Positions 12,170-25,020 are shown, numbered from the stretch's first letter. The stretch: DNA of 64,000 nucleotides from Siphonodentalium dalli (GCA_032622095.1 CP136067.1:135225990-135289989); one strand, 5' to 3'. Numbers and translations: made by a program. The notes: generated from the sequence alone by a model not told the origin.

Positions 12170-12895
12170 AGGGCGCCGCTGACTATATAGACTCTGTCTA
12201 AGATCAAAATGTGCGTGAAGCGTACGCAGGGCGGCATGCCTCTAACGCACAAAGGGGCCGGCGCATGCCCCATTTGTGTAGGGGGCCGCAAATCCCTCCG
12301 ACGCCGAATAAAAGCTCCGGTCGTCGACCGAAATGAGTCTGTTTCAGCTAATGTAGTACTCTAATTAACAATAAATATTCAAGATATCATTATAATGAAC
12401 GTTCTCCTTTCCTTGGTATGATTATATCTTCTAAGCACACTGGAGTCGAAGTTACAAACATAATCGCGAAGCGAAGTTTTTACCACCATTTCGCACTGAT
12501 CATTGGCGTGCATGCATGCAAGCAATGATGAAAATCTCTCTGTGTCTGTTAGATTCACGAAATCCAATCAAGTTCACGAACACCGCTAGGTATCACCCTG
12601 TCCTACTTCTGAGACTTTTTATTTGATTTATTGGGAAAATACACGATAATTTGGCTTTGATTTGGAAATGTTCCAAGGACTTATGTCGTTGTACGTTGTG
12701 ATGCGTTCGTCTCTGGCAAACATTACGGAGTTCTGGCATCATTCTCTCCATTGTTGTCGAAATAATGAAAGATTTTGTCACTTTGCTTCATGTACGCGCA
12801 TCATTATTATCACTCATGCACAACTCATATAACATCTATATCCAATCTACTATACGGCATGTCGTAATAATCTCCTCGATCAGAGCCGTTAAATT
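12170..12895. other. Intron A, no gene recognised
   Basis: A locally GC-rich stretch (12215-12330) resembles the sequence beyond the LINE 3' end ('GATCAAAATGTGC-GAAGCG' at both 9386 and 12203). The rest is unremarkable. Confidence 0.4.
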
Positions 12896-15590
12896 AACTC
12901 TTTGATTGCAGCCAATCCCGTTCTGAAAGCATACATTGTTTTGCTTCATTATCGTGAGGAATTTTTACATGTATGCATGAGCAGAAAATATTGCAAAGAA
13001 AATCCCCATGGATTCTAAGGTTGCTTGTTGAACTTATTATCTGTGCACGTCTAGAAATTGATGACTGCATGGGGATCTTGTAAATACCCACCCCGCGCGA
13101 CTATCCAATTATCATGGTTTAATACTCTAATGCCTGGCATGACGCTTATAAGAACGCTTATCCATGCATATTTCCGCGGTGTTTTGTGTACGTTAAGACG
13201 AATGGCGTGCGTGATCCGTATATATGTTATGGTACGTGTGTATCATTCTTTTTTGAACGATTTCTCGTGCGTCCGGTCCATTTCCAAGTTCTGACATCGT
13301 CCATTTAGCTATGTAGACATGCACGCTTACGATTGGTGCAAGATGTTTGGATTCATACGGGCATTCTGCAAGTAACTTGTTCTGCGAATGCAGCCGATAA
13401 ATCATCTCTTTGATTCGTGCCAATCCCATTCTAAAAGCATACATTGTATTGCTTCATTATCACGAGGGATGTTATAATATATGCGGGAAAATGTGCAAAG
13501 AAAATCCCCATGGATTTCCAAGGTTGTCTGTTGAACTTATTATCTGTGCACCTCTAAACAAATGGATGACTTGGGGATCTTGTAACTACCCACCCCGCGA
13601 CTATCCAATTATCATGGTTCAATACTCTAGGCATGACGATTAAGAACGCTTACCGATACATATTTCCGCGGTGTTTTGTGTATGTTAAGACGAATGGCGC
13701 ACGTGATCCGTATATATGTTATGGTACGTCTGTATCATCCTTTTTTGATCGATTTCTCGTGCGTCCGGTCCATTTCCAAGTTCTGATATCGTCCATTTAG
13801 CTATATATAGACATGCACGCTTACGATTGGTGCAAGAGGTTTGGATTCATACGGGCATTCTGCAAGTAACTTGTTCTGCGAATGCAGCCGATAAATCATC
13901 TCTTTGATTCGTGCCAATCCCGTTCTAAAAGCAAACATTGTATTGCTTCATTATCGCGAGGGATGTTATAATATATGCGGAAAATGTGCAAAGAAAATCC
14001 CCATGGATTTCCAAGGTTGTCTGTTGAACTTATTATCTGTGCACCCCTAAACAAATTGATGACTTGGGGATCTTGTAACTACCCACCCCGCGAGTATCCA
14101 TTTATCATGGTTCAATACTCTAGGCATGACAATTAAGAACGCTTACCCATGCATATTTCCGCGGTGTTTTGTGTATGTTAAGACGAATGGCGCGCGTGAT
14201 CCGTATATATGTTATGGTACGTGTGTGTATCATTCTTTTTTGAACGATTTCTCGTGCGTCCGGTCCATTTCCAAGTTCTGACATCGTCCATTTAGCTATA
14301 GACATGCACACTGACGATTGGTGCAAGAAGTTTGGATTCATATACGGCATTCTGCAAGTAACTTGTTCTGCGAATGCAGCCGATAAATTATCTTTGATTC
14401 CTGCCAATCCCGTTCTAAAAGAATACATTGTATTGCTTCATCATCGCGAGGGATGTTATAATATAAGCAGAACAAAATATGCAAAGAAAACCCAATGGAT
14501 TTCCAAGGTTGTCTGTGAACTTATTATCTGTGCACCCCTAAACAAATGGATGACTGAGGATTTTGTAACAGCCCGGTATACCCACCCGCGACTATCCAAT
14601 TATCGTGGTTTTATGTGTTCTATAGTGCCGGGTTTGACGCTTGAGATCACATACCCATGCATATTTCCGCGGTGTTTTGTGTATATGTTCAAACGAATGG
14701 CGTACGCGATACGTAAATATATATGTTATGGTAAACATCTATTCTTTTTGGATTTCTCGTGCGTCCGGTCCATTTCCAAGCTCTACCAGCGTCCTGCTGA
14801 TGACGGATGGAAGAGATTTATATTCACAGGGCATTCTGCATGTATAGCTTGTACTGCGAATGCACAGAAGACACTCTGTAGTCAGTGTAGTGACAATACT
14901 AATCTAATATATATGGTACATCTATTCTTTGTTTTATCTCATGCGTCCGGTCCATTTCCAAGCTACACCAGCGTCAATTAGCTATATATCCTTCTGATGG
15001 TGGATGCAAGATATTTGGATTCGTACGGGCATTCTAGCTTGTACTGCGTTTAATACTCTAATGCCGGGCATGACGCTTGCAAACGCTTAAAGTGCCGTGA
15101 AACACTCCGGTAGGGTGATACAATAGAAATGGAGAATAATCTTGCTCAAAGTCGTTATCATTATGAATGTTAATACAAATTTACAACACACACTGTCAGT
15201 CTTATATATTCTTAAATGCAATGAGTAGCGATGGCGAAATCGTTTGCGATAGTTTATCGGCCATTGTTGCGTCCCGAATCGAGATGTAAATATTTACAAT
15301 TGAGCGTTGTTCAGACGGTGTTTTCTATGGAGTTGTATGGTCGATTTCTTTGAGATTGTGGACGATGTTAGTACAATGCAACATTCCGGCAGTTGGCATA
15401 GCGCCTGACTACAAATTTATCAGTTTCGCGCACCCGAACAAGTCCATAATATGTCTTTAACATGCGTATTTCCGCGGTGTTGATGTGTGTATCCGTGATC
15501 CGTGTATATGTTACGGCACGTCTATTCTTTTTTGGATGATTTTTCGTGCGTCCGGTCCATTCGCCAGCTCTCCCAGCTAGAGCTATAGGT
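12896..15590 (+). repeat. Satellite-like tandem array, ~490-508-bp units, interrupted
   Basis: The anchor 'CCAATCCC' recurs at 12912, 13420, 13914 and 14404, giving periods of 508, 494 and 490 bp. Units share 'CCGCGGTGTTTTGTGTA', 'CGTGCGTCCGGTCCATTTCC', 'CATACGGGCATTCTGCA' and 'GGTTGTCTGTTGAAC'. The array decays after 14800 and resumes as a partial unit at 15457-15590 after the T3 element. Open frames through it (for example 14304-14981) are repeat read-through. Confidence 0.93.
15091..15456 (+). mobile_element. TTAA-flanked element, family T3 copy 2, inside the satellite array
   Basis: Lies between TTAA (15087-15090) and TTAA (15457-15460). The left flank ends '...CAAACGCTTAA' and the right flank starts 'TTAACATGCGTATTTCCGCG'. 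Uninterrupted units read 'AACGCTTATCCATGCATATT', so one unit was split by the insertion and the boundaries are exact. Confidence 0.85.
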
Positions 15591-15595
15591 CCCAT

Positions 15596-15611
15596 CGGGG
15601 GGGGGGGGGGG
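15596..15611. repeat. Homopolymer G run
   Basis: About 15 consecutive G just upstream of exon B. Its length is likely to vary between alleles or reads. Confidence 0.9.
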
Positions 15612-15732
15612 ATAAACCCGACTTCACACGTCCAACGTTTGTCTCGTGGGTTCTTTTTTTTGGGAACTCAAATTAACATCAATATTTTCTTCTCATGTTT
15701 TCTTTGTGTAGATATAAATCCATCATTTTCAG

Positions 15733-15866
15733 GATACAAAGACTGGTGTACTGGAGGTAGATGTTACCATAACAACCGTGATATTGGGTGAGAGGGAGCA
15801 TGTTAATGACAACGAAACAGTTCCAGACCAGTCAGTTTTTGGTCTTAGTATTGAACTTACAAACGG
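15733..15866 (+). CDS. Cys-loop receptor, exon B (extracellular beta sheet, loops D to A)
   Basis: Acceptor 'CATCATTTTCAG' (AG 15731-15732), donor 'AACGG|GTGAGT'; starts in phase 0 and ends in phase 2. The 44 codons run from D-T-K-T-G-V-L-E-V to the V-P...L-x-N-G segment. With the next exon this aligns with the family's V-P-S-x-x-I-W-x-P-D-I-x-L-Y-N-N-x-D-G block at identical spacing over 20 positions. The loop D and loop A tryptophans are not conserved (F-G-L-S-I replaces W-x-P-D-I), and the W-x-D-x-x-L-x-W stretch is shortened by about eight residues. One N-E-T glycosylation sequon is present. Placement is supported by phase match on both sides. Confidence 0.8.
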
Positions 15867-16959
15867 GTGAGTATTGAGTCGGAATGGATAACTTTAAAAC
15901 TAAATAATAAATAAATAAAAATAAAATAAATCACCGCCAATTTTAACGCTGTGGGAAATTGAAAATAATGCATATGAGATAAGGAGCTCCAACCAGAGGC
16001 CTTTTGACGATGATGGTGCACATGGTGGTACTTACATTAATTGATAGATTTTACAATTTACGGCAATCTTTTGACAGTGGCAGGGGAGCATACTTATGTT
16101 ATTAGTTATATCCAACAGCACCTCTTCGTTACTCATGCATTTATTTCCGTAAATACGTCATAAGCAAAGACTTTTTTTTCGGAAATTTCAGAAGTATCTT
16201 TTTATCCTCGATTTAAACGGAAAAGGAAGTTATAAATAACGTGCACTGACATTAAACAACTAGGACTGTCCGCTTGCTATAACAAAACGGTCAAACTGTT
16301 AAACACATTGGATGGCTATGATCGGACATTTGTAAGATCACTAAAATTCACCAATAAGTCTGATGGTATACCATTTTGCAACAAGTAACGTACAATTGTT
16401 AGTTTCATATTCGCCGTGTCTTCAGGCGGCAATCCGATTGCGCGAAATGAGTCTGTTACTATAAATATAACAAGAATAATACATGTAGGCGACTAGGAAT
16501 CCAACTGGGGTACTATCGTCAAATAGTATAGCAGTGTGCAGCCAATCAGAACGCGAGAAAGTCACATAAGATAATATAGTTGAATAGCATGGTTCTACCT
16601 GGTCCGAAACTGCGACTTACATTACCCAAAAACTAACGCACTAACATGAACCCATCAGCAATCGCATCCTGGTCTTTGCGGTTAACGAGCCGAAACGTAA
16701 AGTGACATGCGCTTAGCACATACCTCTAATGAATACCTATAAAAATCGTCTCCTGGAATTTGCAGGTAACGAGCGGAAACGTAACGTTACACGCGCTTAG
16801 TGTGACATGGAGTCAGCAGTCTGCAACTGATCACGATCCTATCAAAATAGTTTGGCATCTTTTCAACTCATTGGGAGTAAATTAAAAAAAAAGGTTTAAA
16901 TTCTACTTTTGGCATACATAAAATCAGCTTTTTGGGGGTACGTTCTGAAACCCTTTTAA

Positions 16960-19900
16960 AAGTTCCATTATTGGTCGACCTCTGCACCCCCACGCCAGGA
17001 CTCAACTTCACCACACTAATTTTCTTTCTTAATGTCTCCTCTAATTTTTTTCGTTTGTTAACAAGAAAAAAAAGTGGCCGCAGAGTCTCCAGACAAGATG
17101 GTGTCCATCATGGCGGCCATTTTTTAAATATGCACAAGGTCTCTTTCATCGCCGTTATAGCAAAGATGATATCACATACGGTCTCGGTTTCCGTTCGATT
17201 CGTTATGCTAATATAAAACCCTTACGAATTAGCCAAAAATCCGACACCAAACTCCAATATGGCGGCCAAGATGGCCGCCGAAATTTGAAAAATAGCTTTT
17301 CTGACATTTCACCACCTTTCGTTTGTCTCTGTGGGAAATTATAGGCATCTTGGCGTGATTTTATACATTCATCGTATAGCAGACATAATGGGACCATAAT
17401 ATACATTCCTTGCTGGATACGTTTGTCCGATATCACGTTTTCCCAAATGCCGGTATAATCCGGTCATAGCCGAATCGACGCTAATAACGCGATGTCTGTT
17501 TCGAATCAATGAATGTTGTTGCTATCATAACAACCCCCATGCATATATATGTGCAGGAGATACTCGAGCTAGGATTCCTCTTATACCTGAGTTTAGGAAT
17601 ATTTACCCAAATCCAAGATGGCGGCCAAAATGGCCACCAGAAATAGAAAAATCTCCGAAAATCGCTGATTTTAATACCAGTGAGCGTTATTGCCACGACA
17701 ACTCCACACATGCTTACTATTGCGAGTGGGGAACACTGAGGCGAAGAACTGTCCTTATATCACATCCAAATAAAAGTCACCCAAATCCAAAATGGCGCCC
17801 ACAATGGCAGACAAATTTTGAAAACTCACCGAAATTTCCCCATGTTCACATCATTGGCATTATTGTCGAGACAATTCCACAAATGCTGACAATTGAGTTG
17901 GAAATACTGAGGTGAAGTAATTACCTTGCATCTCATGTAAGAAATTGTTTTCCAAATCGAAGATGGCGGCCAAAATGGCGACCGAAATTTGAAAACAAGC
18001 TTACATTCATTACTTTCTTACGATGGGCGTTATTGTTACGCGAATTCTACCTACAATTACATGTTTATATGGAATATTTATATGAAGTATTCATTTGAGT
18101 TTGGCAATTGATGCTCACAGTCAAGCTGGCGGCTAAACTGGCGGGCAGAAATTTAAAAGAATTCGATATTTTGACATACTGATTTCAACTTTTTGTCATA
18201 ATATCGATATGTATCGTCGAAACCATACACAAACCATCTATTTGTTCAACTTAAAACGTCTCAAAACGCATAACATAGCTCATATCCTTCTCGAAGGACA
18301 AAAGCCCACACTTAATAATCGCGATGTGGCATTTCGAAATCCATTCTCTACTTAGCGCCGATAATGGCGTAACCGTAGGTGCGTCGATTAGTCATATCAG
18401 AACAATTACCTGATAATAGATTCTGATTTACCACGTGCATACTTATCTGGACCAGCTTCCACTTCTTTGTCTGATAAATATAGGTCGCTCACACCGACAA
18501 AGTATTGAACACTTCCTGTGAGAAGGGTATCTCTCATCGTATTGTTTCAAACAATTCATTTTCCAGTGTCTAGCTTACGATTTTAAATATTTGCAAAATA
18601 TGGGATTTGTGCGTCATCTTGAACTAGAAAGTCATATGGTCGATGAGTATACAAGCTTACAGAATTCCATCCCTATGTATGTCTGTCTCATACCCCATGG
18701 GGCTAACCGCATGTACACCTGGTGAACTTCACAGTTAGCTAGTCACTTTTCAATATATGGTTCGCCAACTCACAAACTTAGCGAACGCAATAGCATACGT
18801 GGACAACTTCAGCAGTGTTTCGAAGGTTGCAAGCTATCTCATTGGACATTGGACAGATGCCTATCTGCTAAGGAGAAGACCATAATGTACGGACACGTCT
18901 TGACTTCTTCGCGGTGCTAGTCTGTGGACATGCGCCATGATAGTGGGAATGAAATGGGCCAAGTTATACACCACCCCTACACTAGGTGCATATTTCAGAT
19001 ATAGAGTGTCAAGCGTGTCGGTGTTTTTGGTGTGGTAAGATTTTATTCCTCATCCGTTTCGAAGCCGGTTTGAATCAACTTGACCGGACGTATAATGAAG
19101 GTATGCGTTGTTCTTATCCTCTCTCAGGGTTAGTGTCAGTAAGTGGGCGTATTATTAAAGAAAATGTCAGGAACTGTGGTGCATATTTGCTAAGGCGCAG
19201 AAGACCATAATGCATAATATACCCACACTATGATATGTCATACTCGCGCTGGGTGGTGGTTGGTATGGTTCAAGAAAAAAATGCCACCACAAGGGTGAAA
19301 TGTTCAACGCGAAGAACATCCAGAGGAATGGGTACACCAAGTGATTTCTTGGTAACATCACCATTCCGACCATTTCCCTCATGAGACATTAACAACTATA
19401 TTCTAAAGTTATATATATAAAGCTCTATGATCATAAAGGGCACGTTCGACCTTTGAAGGATTTCCCCATCGTTCACAACCAATGCCGTCGAGACTGTAAA
19501 TTGTTCTTTAAATGCAAAACAAATGTGAAATAAATGCAAAACAGTTCCTGACATTTTCTTGAATACTACCGCCCACACTCTGACACTAACCCTGACAGAG
19601 GATAAGAACAACGAATACCTTCATTCTATCAAGACATTATCCTTTAGCTCATCCGACTGTTCTGTGGGTGGCTAGCATAGTATTATCCAGACAAAATTAT
19701 ACGTCTGGTCAAGTTGATTCAGAACGGCTTCGAAACTGATGGAAGGTAATTACTTCACCTCAGTATTTCCAAAAGGGAATTTCAGTGATTTTTCAAAATC
19801 TGTGGGCGCAATTTTGGATTTGGGGGACTTTTATTTGGATATGTTATAGAGACAGTTCCTCGCCTCAGTGTTCCCGACTCACAATAGTAAGCATGTGTGG

Positions 19901-20640
19901 AATTGTGACAATAACGCTCACTTATGTTAAAATCAGCGATTTTCGGAGATTTTTCTATTTCTGGTGGCCATTTTGGCCGCCATCTTGGATTTGGGTGAAT
20001 ATTCCTCAACTCAGGTATAAGAGGAATCCTAGCTCGAGTATCTCCTGCACATATATATGCATGGGTGTTGTTATGATAGCAATAACATTCATTGATTCGA
20101 AACAGACATCGCGTTATTAGCGTCGATTCGGCTATGACCGGGTTATACCGGCATTTGGGAAAACGTGATATCGGACAAACATATCCAGCAAGGAATGTAT
20201 GTTATAGTCCCATTATGTTTGCTAATGACTCTGCCATACGGTGAATTTATAAAATCACGCCAAGATGCCTATAATTTCCCACAGAGACAAACGAAAAGTG
20301 GTGAAATGTCAGAAAAATATTTCGGCGGCCATATTGGATTTTGGTGTCGAATTTTGGGCTAATTTGTAAGGGTTTTATATTAGCATAACGAATCGAGCGG
20401 AAAACAAGACTGTATTTTGATATCATCTTTACTATAACGGCGATCAAAGAGACCTGATACATATACAAAAAATGGCCGCCATGATGGACGCCATCTTGTC
20501 TGGAGTCTCTGCGGCCACTTTTGTTTCTTGTTAACAACCGAAAAAATTTAGAGGAGACATTAAGAAAGAAAATTAGTGGGGTGAAGTTGAGTCCTGGGGG
20601 GGGGGGTTGCAGAGGTCGACCAATATTTCCTGGACTATTA
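16960..20640. repeat. Giant foldback: two ~1-kb inverted arms with 1.8-kb loop, inside intron B
   Basis: The left arm (about 16965-17935) is matched in reverse complement by the right arm (about 19743-20632). Paired blocks include 'GGTCGACCTCTGCA', 'TTAATGTCTCCTCTAA', 'AGTCTCCAGACAAGATGG', 'GTGATATCGGACAAAC' and 'GAGGTGAAGTAATTACC'. I judge identity as high, with scattered indels. The arms contain several 'AAGATGGCGGCC' motifs. The right arm ends only ~80 bp before the exon C acceptor. No transposase frame was seen. Confidence 0.88.
19051..19742. repeat. Inner inverted repeat within the foldback loop
   Basis: 19051-19185 pairs with 19545-19742 ('TTCGAAGCCG', 'GAATCAACTTGACC', 'GGTTAGTGTCAG', 'AAAATGTCAGGAACTG'), and the right arm carries ~85 extra bases. 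It joins the outer right arm directly, so the outer and inner pairs may be parts of one nested element. Confidence 0.75.
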
Positions 20641-20716
20641 TCTGTTCTTTTGCTATTATAAATGGGACGATTTAAATTCGATGCATTTCTCAGTCTCAGT
20701 CTCCTGGTCTTCGCAG

Positions 20717-21135
20717 GTATGATGGTAACATGGAGATAGTTCTGCACCGAGAGAAACCCATACGCACGGATGTTGGAGAAATCACCACACAGAAAAGAAT
20801 ACGCCTGAGATCACTCTGCCTGTGTCAGCTCCAGGATTTCCCGTTTGACAGCCACAACTGTGCCCTTAACTTTAGCGTGTCAGAAACTTTTGGTGCCGAA
20901 TGGAATTTTACAGCACAGAAGCCTTCGTCAAGCGGGGTATCAGATCTGAGTCCATGGGCGCTTCATAACTTTTACATTTCCACGGTAACAAACGAAACGT
21001 TCTCTTATAACGTATCGGTGTCGAGGAAGCCAGGAATGCTGCATCAAACCATGGTTCTTCCCGCCGTATTATTAGCGTTTTCCATTCCATTCCTATTTCT
21101 TCTGCATCCAGAAAATAGGGACAGAATTGTGATAT
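20717..21135 (+). CDS. Cys-loop receptor, exon C (Cys loop to TM1)
   Basis: Acceptor 'TGGTCTTCGCAG' (AG 20715-20716), donor 'GATAT|GTAAGT'. The 419 bp start with the last base of a split Gly codon and end in phase 1. The signature Cys loop is at 20817-20861: Cys, 13 residues, Cys, with the hallmark F-P-F-D. TM1 follows near 21043-21105, with the conserved proline in V-L-P-A-V-L-L. Four N-glycosylation sequons (N-F-S, N-F-T, N-E-T, N-V-S) lie outside the membrane. The loop B tryptophan motif and a loop C vicinal Cys pair are absent. This is the strongest exon. Confidence 0.95.
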
Positions 21136-21590
21136 GTAAGTACACAGTTATGTTCTTAAGATGAGACCTTAAATTGGAATTAAGATTTCTTCTTTTGTGT
21201 TAGTATACCCAACGCTCTGTTTGGCAGTATAGGATTCTGTCAGAAATATTATAATATTTCGCAGTCAACCACAACCCGAGAAAGTCTTATCAGAAATGAT
21301 GTAATTAAGTAAAACATTGGTTCAATGAAAGGATATCAAACGTACTCATATTTTCTGACCATGCGCTTATATACATGAAAATACATGTACATGAACTTTT
21401 ATGCCAATATTCGACAATGGACCAATGACAAGATCAATCGAGCGATGTTTATAAATTATGGATATTTCGAATTCTCAAACCTCAATATTTGAGAAACAGC
21501 TCTCATCAGAAATTGAATGTCCGTTATCCACGAATTAGTTGTGTTACTATACTAACTGACTGAGACAACCATGTGTGACTAAATGGGAAT

Positions 21591-21908
21591 TGTACACTAA
21601 ATCCGGCCATTTATAGGACCATCTCCTATTATACTCGACAGAATATATGCAATAAATGATTAGAGTTGAGCCAAGGATGAGTGCAAAATAGAAATGATGT
21701 AAACAACGTGTTAATTATAATGTAAATGAGTTATGGCTTCGAGCCATAACATAATTTTCATATTATAATTACGATGTTGTTTTACATCGTTCATGAATTA
21801 AATGACTGAATTTTGCACTCATCCATGGCTTAAATTCATTCATTTGTTGCATATAGTATGTTGAGTATAATAGGAGGTGGTCCAATAATTGGCACTATTT
21901 AGTGTACA
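21591..21908. repeat. 318-bp foldback element in intron C
   Basis: The outer ends TGTACACTAA and TTAGTGTACA pair, as do the arms all the way to the central 'GTTATGGCTTCGAGCCATAAC' turn. Arms are ~150 bp with a three-base loop and some mismatches. Further pairing ('ATGTCCGTTA'/'TAACGGACAT') extends outside to about 21519-21928. Confidence 0.88.
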
Positions 21909-22386
21909 GCCCCCCTTTAACGGACATAGCTCATTCGAGCTTCCAAATTTTGTCTACGTACTTTGGAAGCCGGTATAAAATAGGTTGACATATGCACGAA
22001 ACATTGATATACCGGCTTCACATGCTCTGAAAAATACTTCCGTGGTCACAGCCGTTTTCCAGCTGTTTTTCAATTTTTTCGCACAGAAGTGAAACAAACG
22101 ATCTTTATTTCTACCATATCGAACGCGCTTTTCTGTTCAATGTCATGCACATACCTGTTGTTTGTTTGCATGAGACCCAAAAACCGTGTTCAAATTTGCA
22201 TTTTTTTTTATGTTTTTGTAACTTCAATGCGTATTTCTGGGGCATATATTGCCCGTAGAAATTTAGGTTTCAAATTCAAGTTCAAGTATTTATCGACCTA
22301 TTTCGATACCGGGAAAATTCAAACACAAATATTATTTGGTGTAGTTTGGAGCGCAAACTGCCATGTGGCTTTAAAACTGAATTTAA

Positions 22387-22778
22387 CCCTTTACCCAACA
22401 AACCGGCCAAAACCGGCCAAATAAAGCTTCAACAGCCTAAAATATATTCGGTCTGTCTCAATAGAACCATACAAATATGGATATCATTGGAACCGGCTCA
22501 TTGACCACATTGTGATAGTTACAGTTATGCCCTGTGCCAATGCATTCTCTTATATATGCGAGTCGACCATAGGTCGCCTCGCATATATAAGAGAATGCAT
22601 TGGCCTAAAAACAATCTTTTTTTAACACTTTTTACCATTTTTTCTTACATTCTTTAACAATTTTATAATTTTTAATGTTTTAAGCCAATGCATTCTCTTA
22701 TATATGCGAGGCGACCTATGGTCGACTCGCATATATAAGAGAATGCATTGGCACAGGGCCCTTCTGTTGGGTAAAGGG
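22387..22778 (+). mobile_element. TTAA-flanked double-hairpin MITE, family T2 copy 2
   Basis: 392 bp between TTAA (22383-22386) and TTAA (22779-22782), with CCCTTTACCCAACA ends. Hairpins lie at 22537-22603 and 22685-22751. Intronic. Confidence 0.9.
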
Positions 22779-22929
22779 TTAATTGAGAAGGACTTTTGTT
22801 TTTAGATTAAAATTGTTACGTTGGTGCCGGTCCGTCAATGTAATCATGAACTGGTCAGGTTCTATACAATCTGCAACATAATTATGATAACGATGTTTGA
22901 TTGGTGGGAAGATTTTAGAAGTTAGAAAA

Positions 22930-25020
22930 TACTACAGAGTTGTTATTTCTTGGGAATCTGGATACAGAATCTGGATTCAGATTATGGATTAGTCCCCGTA
23001 CGACTTGGTTCGGTAAACGAACAGACCAGAATCAGTAAACGAACAGACCGTAATCGTATTCTCGTGGTATCCAGATTCGGATTCGGATTCCGATTACGGA
23101 CTCAAACGTTCATAATGTAAACAAACCGAGATTTCGCCACCTCGGAGTTTAAGAACACAATAAAACATAAGAACCCGTCCCTTGTGTACAAATTATTGCA
23201 TAATATAAACGATCTATATCAAAGAATTTTAAATGCGGAGACAAATTTGTTTTATTGAGTGTAAACTGGGAGAATATTACTGAAATTAGCCAAATAATAA
23301 CTCTATTGATAGTAACGCTGGGCGAGCACTTCGGTTGATGGCGAACTTGAAGCAAAGCATTGCCAATTTCATTGTCACTTTCATCATATCATGTTCATTT
23401 CATAATTCCATCCATAAAATACCGTCCGAACGCATGTCGATTTCAAATTCTGCAGATACGTCACCATTGACCGAATTAACGCGAACCTGCATGGATATGC
23501 CTTCTGCTTTGTTCGTTAGTATATGTTCCTTCTTATTCAAGAAATAGTAGGATTATATTATATCGATGGATTATCAGATATGCGTATGTACTATCTAGTC
23601 TTATAGCAATTTCATATTTAAAATGTGTTGTTTCGTTAAATGCAGTCGTTTTGCATAATAGTCTCTGTATAGTGCAGAAACACAGGCATTTTTGGCCAAC
23701 ATTAGTTGGAAAATAAAGCTTTGCCCATGAAGATAATGTTGTGGTCTTGTGATCGCACGTGAACTCATCTCCCAATCGCAAAAACACAAATGTAAAGCTT
23801 ATTCTAGGATCTCAGGACTATATAGTACATATGTCAGTCAATTTATTGATTAAGTACCCACACGTACAAGTTCTAGTGACGTTGCTAGAGGTTTCCTCAA
23901 ATTTCCGACCAACTGCACCCCCCTTGAACCAAACATCAATTCCATTTTCACCCCCTTGGAAATATCCAACTTGACACACCCTAAGATTGGAAAATAGCCA
24001 ACTTTTACTGGTTGAATAAAATCAAACAATGAGAACAATTCCGACCTATATATGGTGTCAAATTAATGTCCGACTAATGTTGTGTCATAACTGCTGGAAA
24101 TGTACCAAAGTTTAGTTTAGACACATTTATTTTAAAATATTTGTCAAATTTAGATAACACGTGAAATATAACACATACATCTGTTTATACAGACAATGGG
24201 ATTGGATGACAAGTGCTGACTCACTTTATGGTACCCCCTCTCCCATATGTTATTACACTGACAAACTAAATAATTAGTAATGGCAAAGCAACATGACTAC
24301 AAAAACAAGTTGAACATATATACAGATAACCTGTTACCCCCTCCCCCGAGTTAGTCATAATTTAAGTTTGTATATGTTTTTATCTAAAATCGGGTTTGTT
24401 TGTTGCGTTTGCTGGCTTGTACGTATCCTTATTTGGAACAGTTAGTCAAAAATAATCCCGATTTGCCTCACGTATGAATGACTGTACAGCTAAGAAAATT
24501 GTACCAAAGTTCGGGGGGGGGGTCGTGACACCCTAACCAACCCCTGTCGCCACGCCCATGTACAACTACCGAGTTTCATGGGTTCTCCACAACGTCTTCG
24601 GAATTTGATTCAGGATACCTAGAGCTGTTAGAAATTCTTGCCCTCAACAATAAACACACTTTAACTTGAAAAAAAAGAAGATGCGATTAAGTCGGATTGG
24701 CAGCTAATTATGTTCCATGTATATACACATAGAAGCAACGCATGACTTTCACAACAAACATGAACTTTATAAATATAAGATACAAATGATACGTGTGTCA
24801 AATAAACGAGTCATGTTTGACGCTGGGAGAACATTAAACCTAGTATCGGAGACAAAGTGGATTTCAAAATCTGACCTAGAATCGGGAATTAGCCACGCCC
24901 CCGTAATCGGATTCGGATTCTGAATCCGGATTCTCACGAAATAACGACTCAGGGAAAACATGCTCGTGACATCTTTTGTAGCTATTGTCAGCGGTGATAT
25001 TGTAATTTTTCTCGTTCCAG
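22930..25020. other. Intron C, distal part; fragments only
   Basis: Short motifs 'GTAAACGAACAGACC' (repeated at ~23012 and ~23035) and 'CGGATTCGGATTC' occur at 23080 and 24908. Sequence near 23990-24110 ('AATGAGAACAATTC-GACCTAT') resembles 48015-48090, a dispersed repeat. No further exon is required by the phases, and none was found. Confidence 0.4.

Noticed and set aside
14304-14981. 225-codon frame, one of the longest in the window
   Set aside because: It lies inside the satellite array, is not kept in the sister units and shows no motif.
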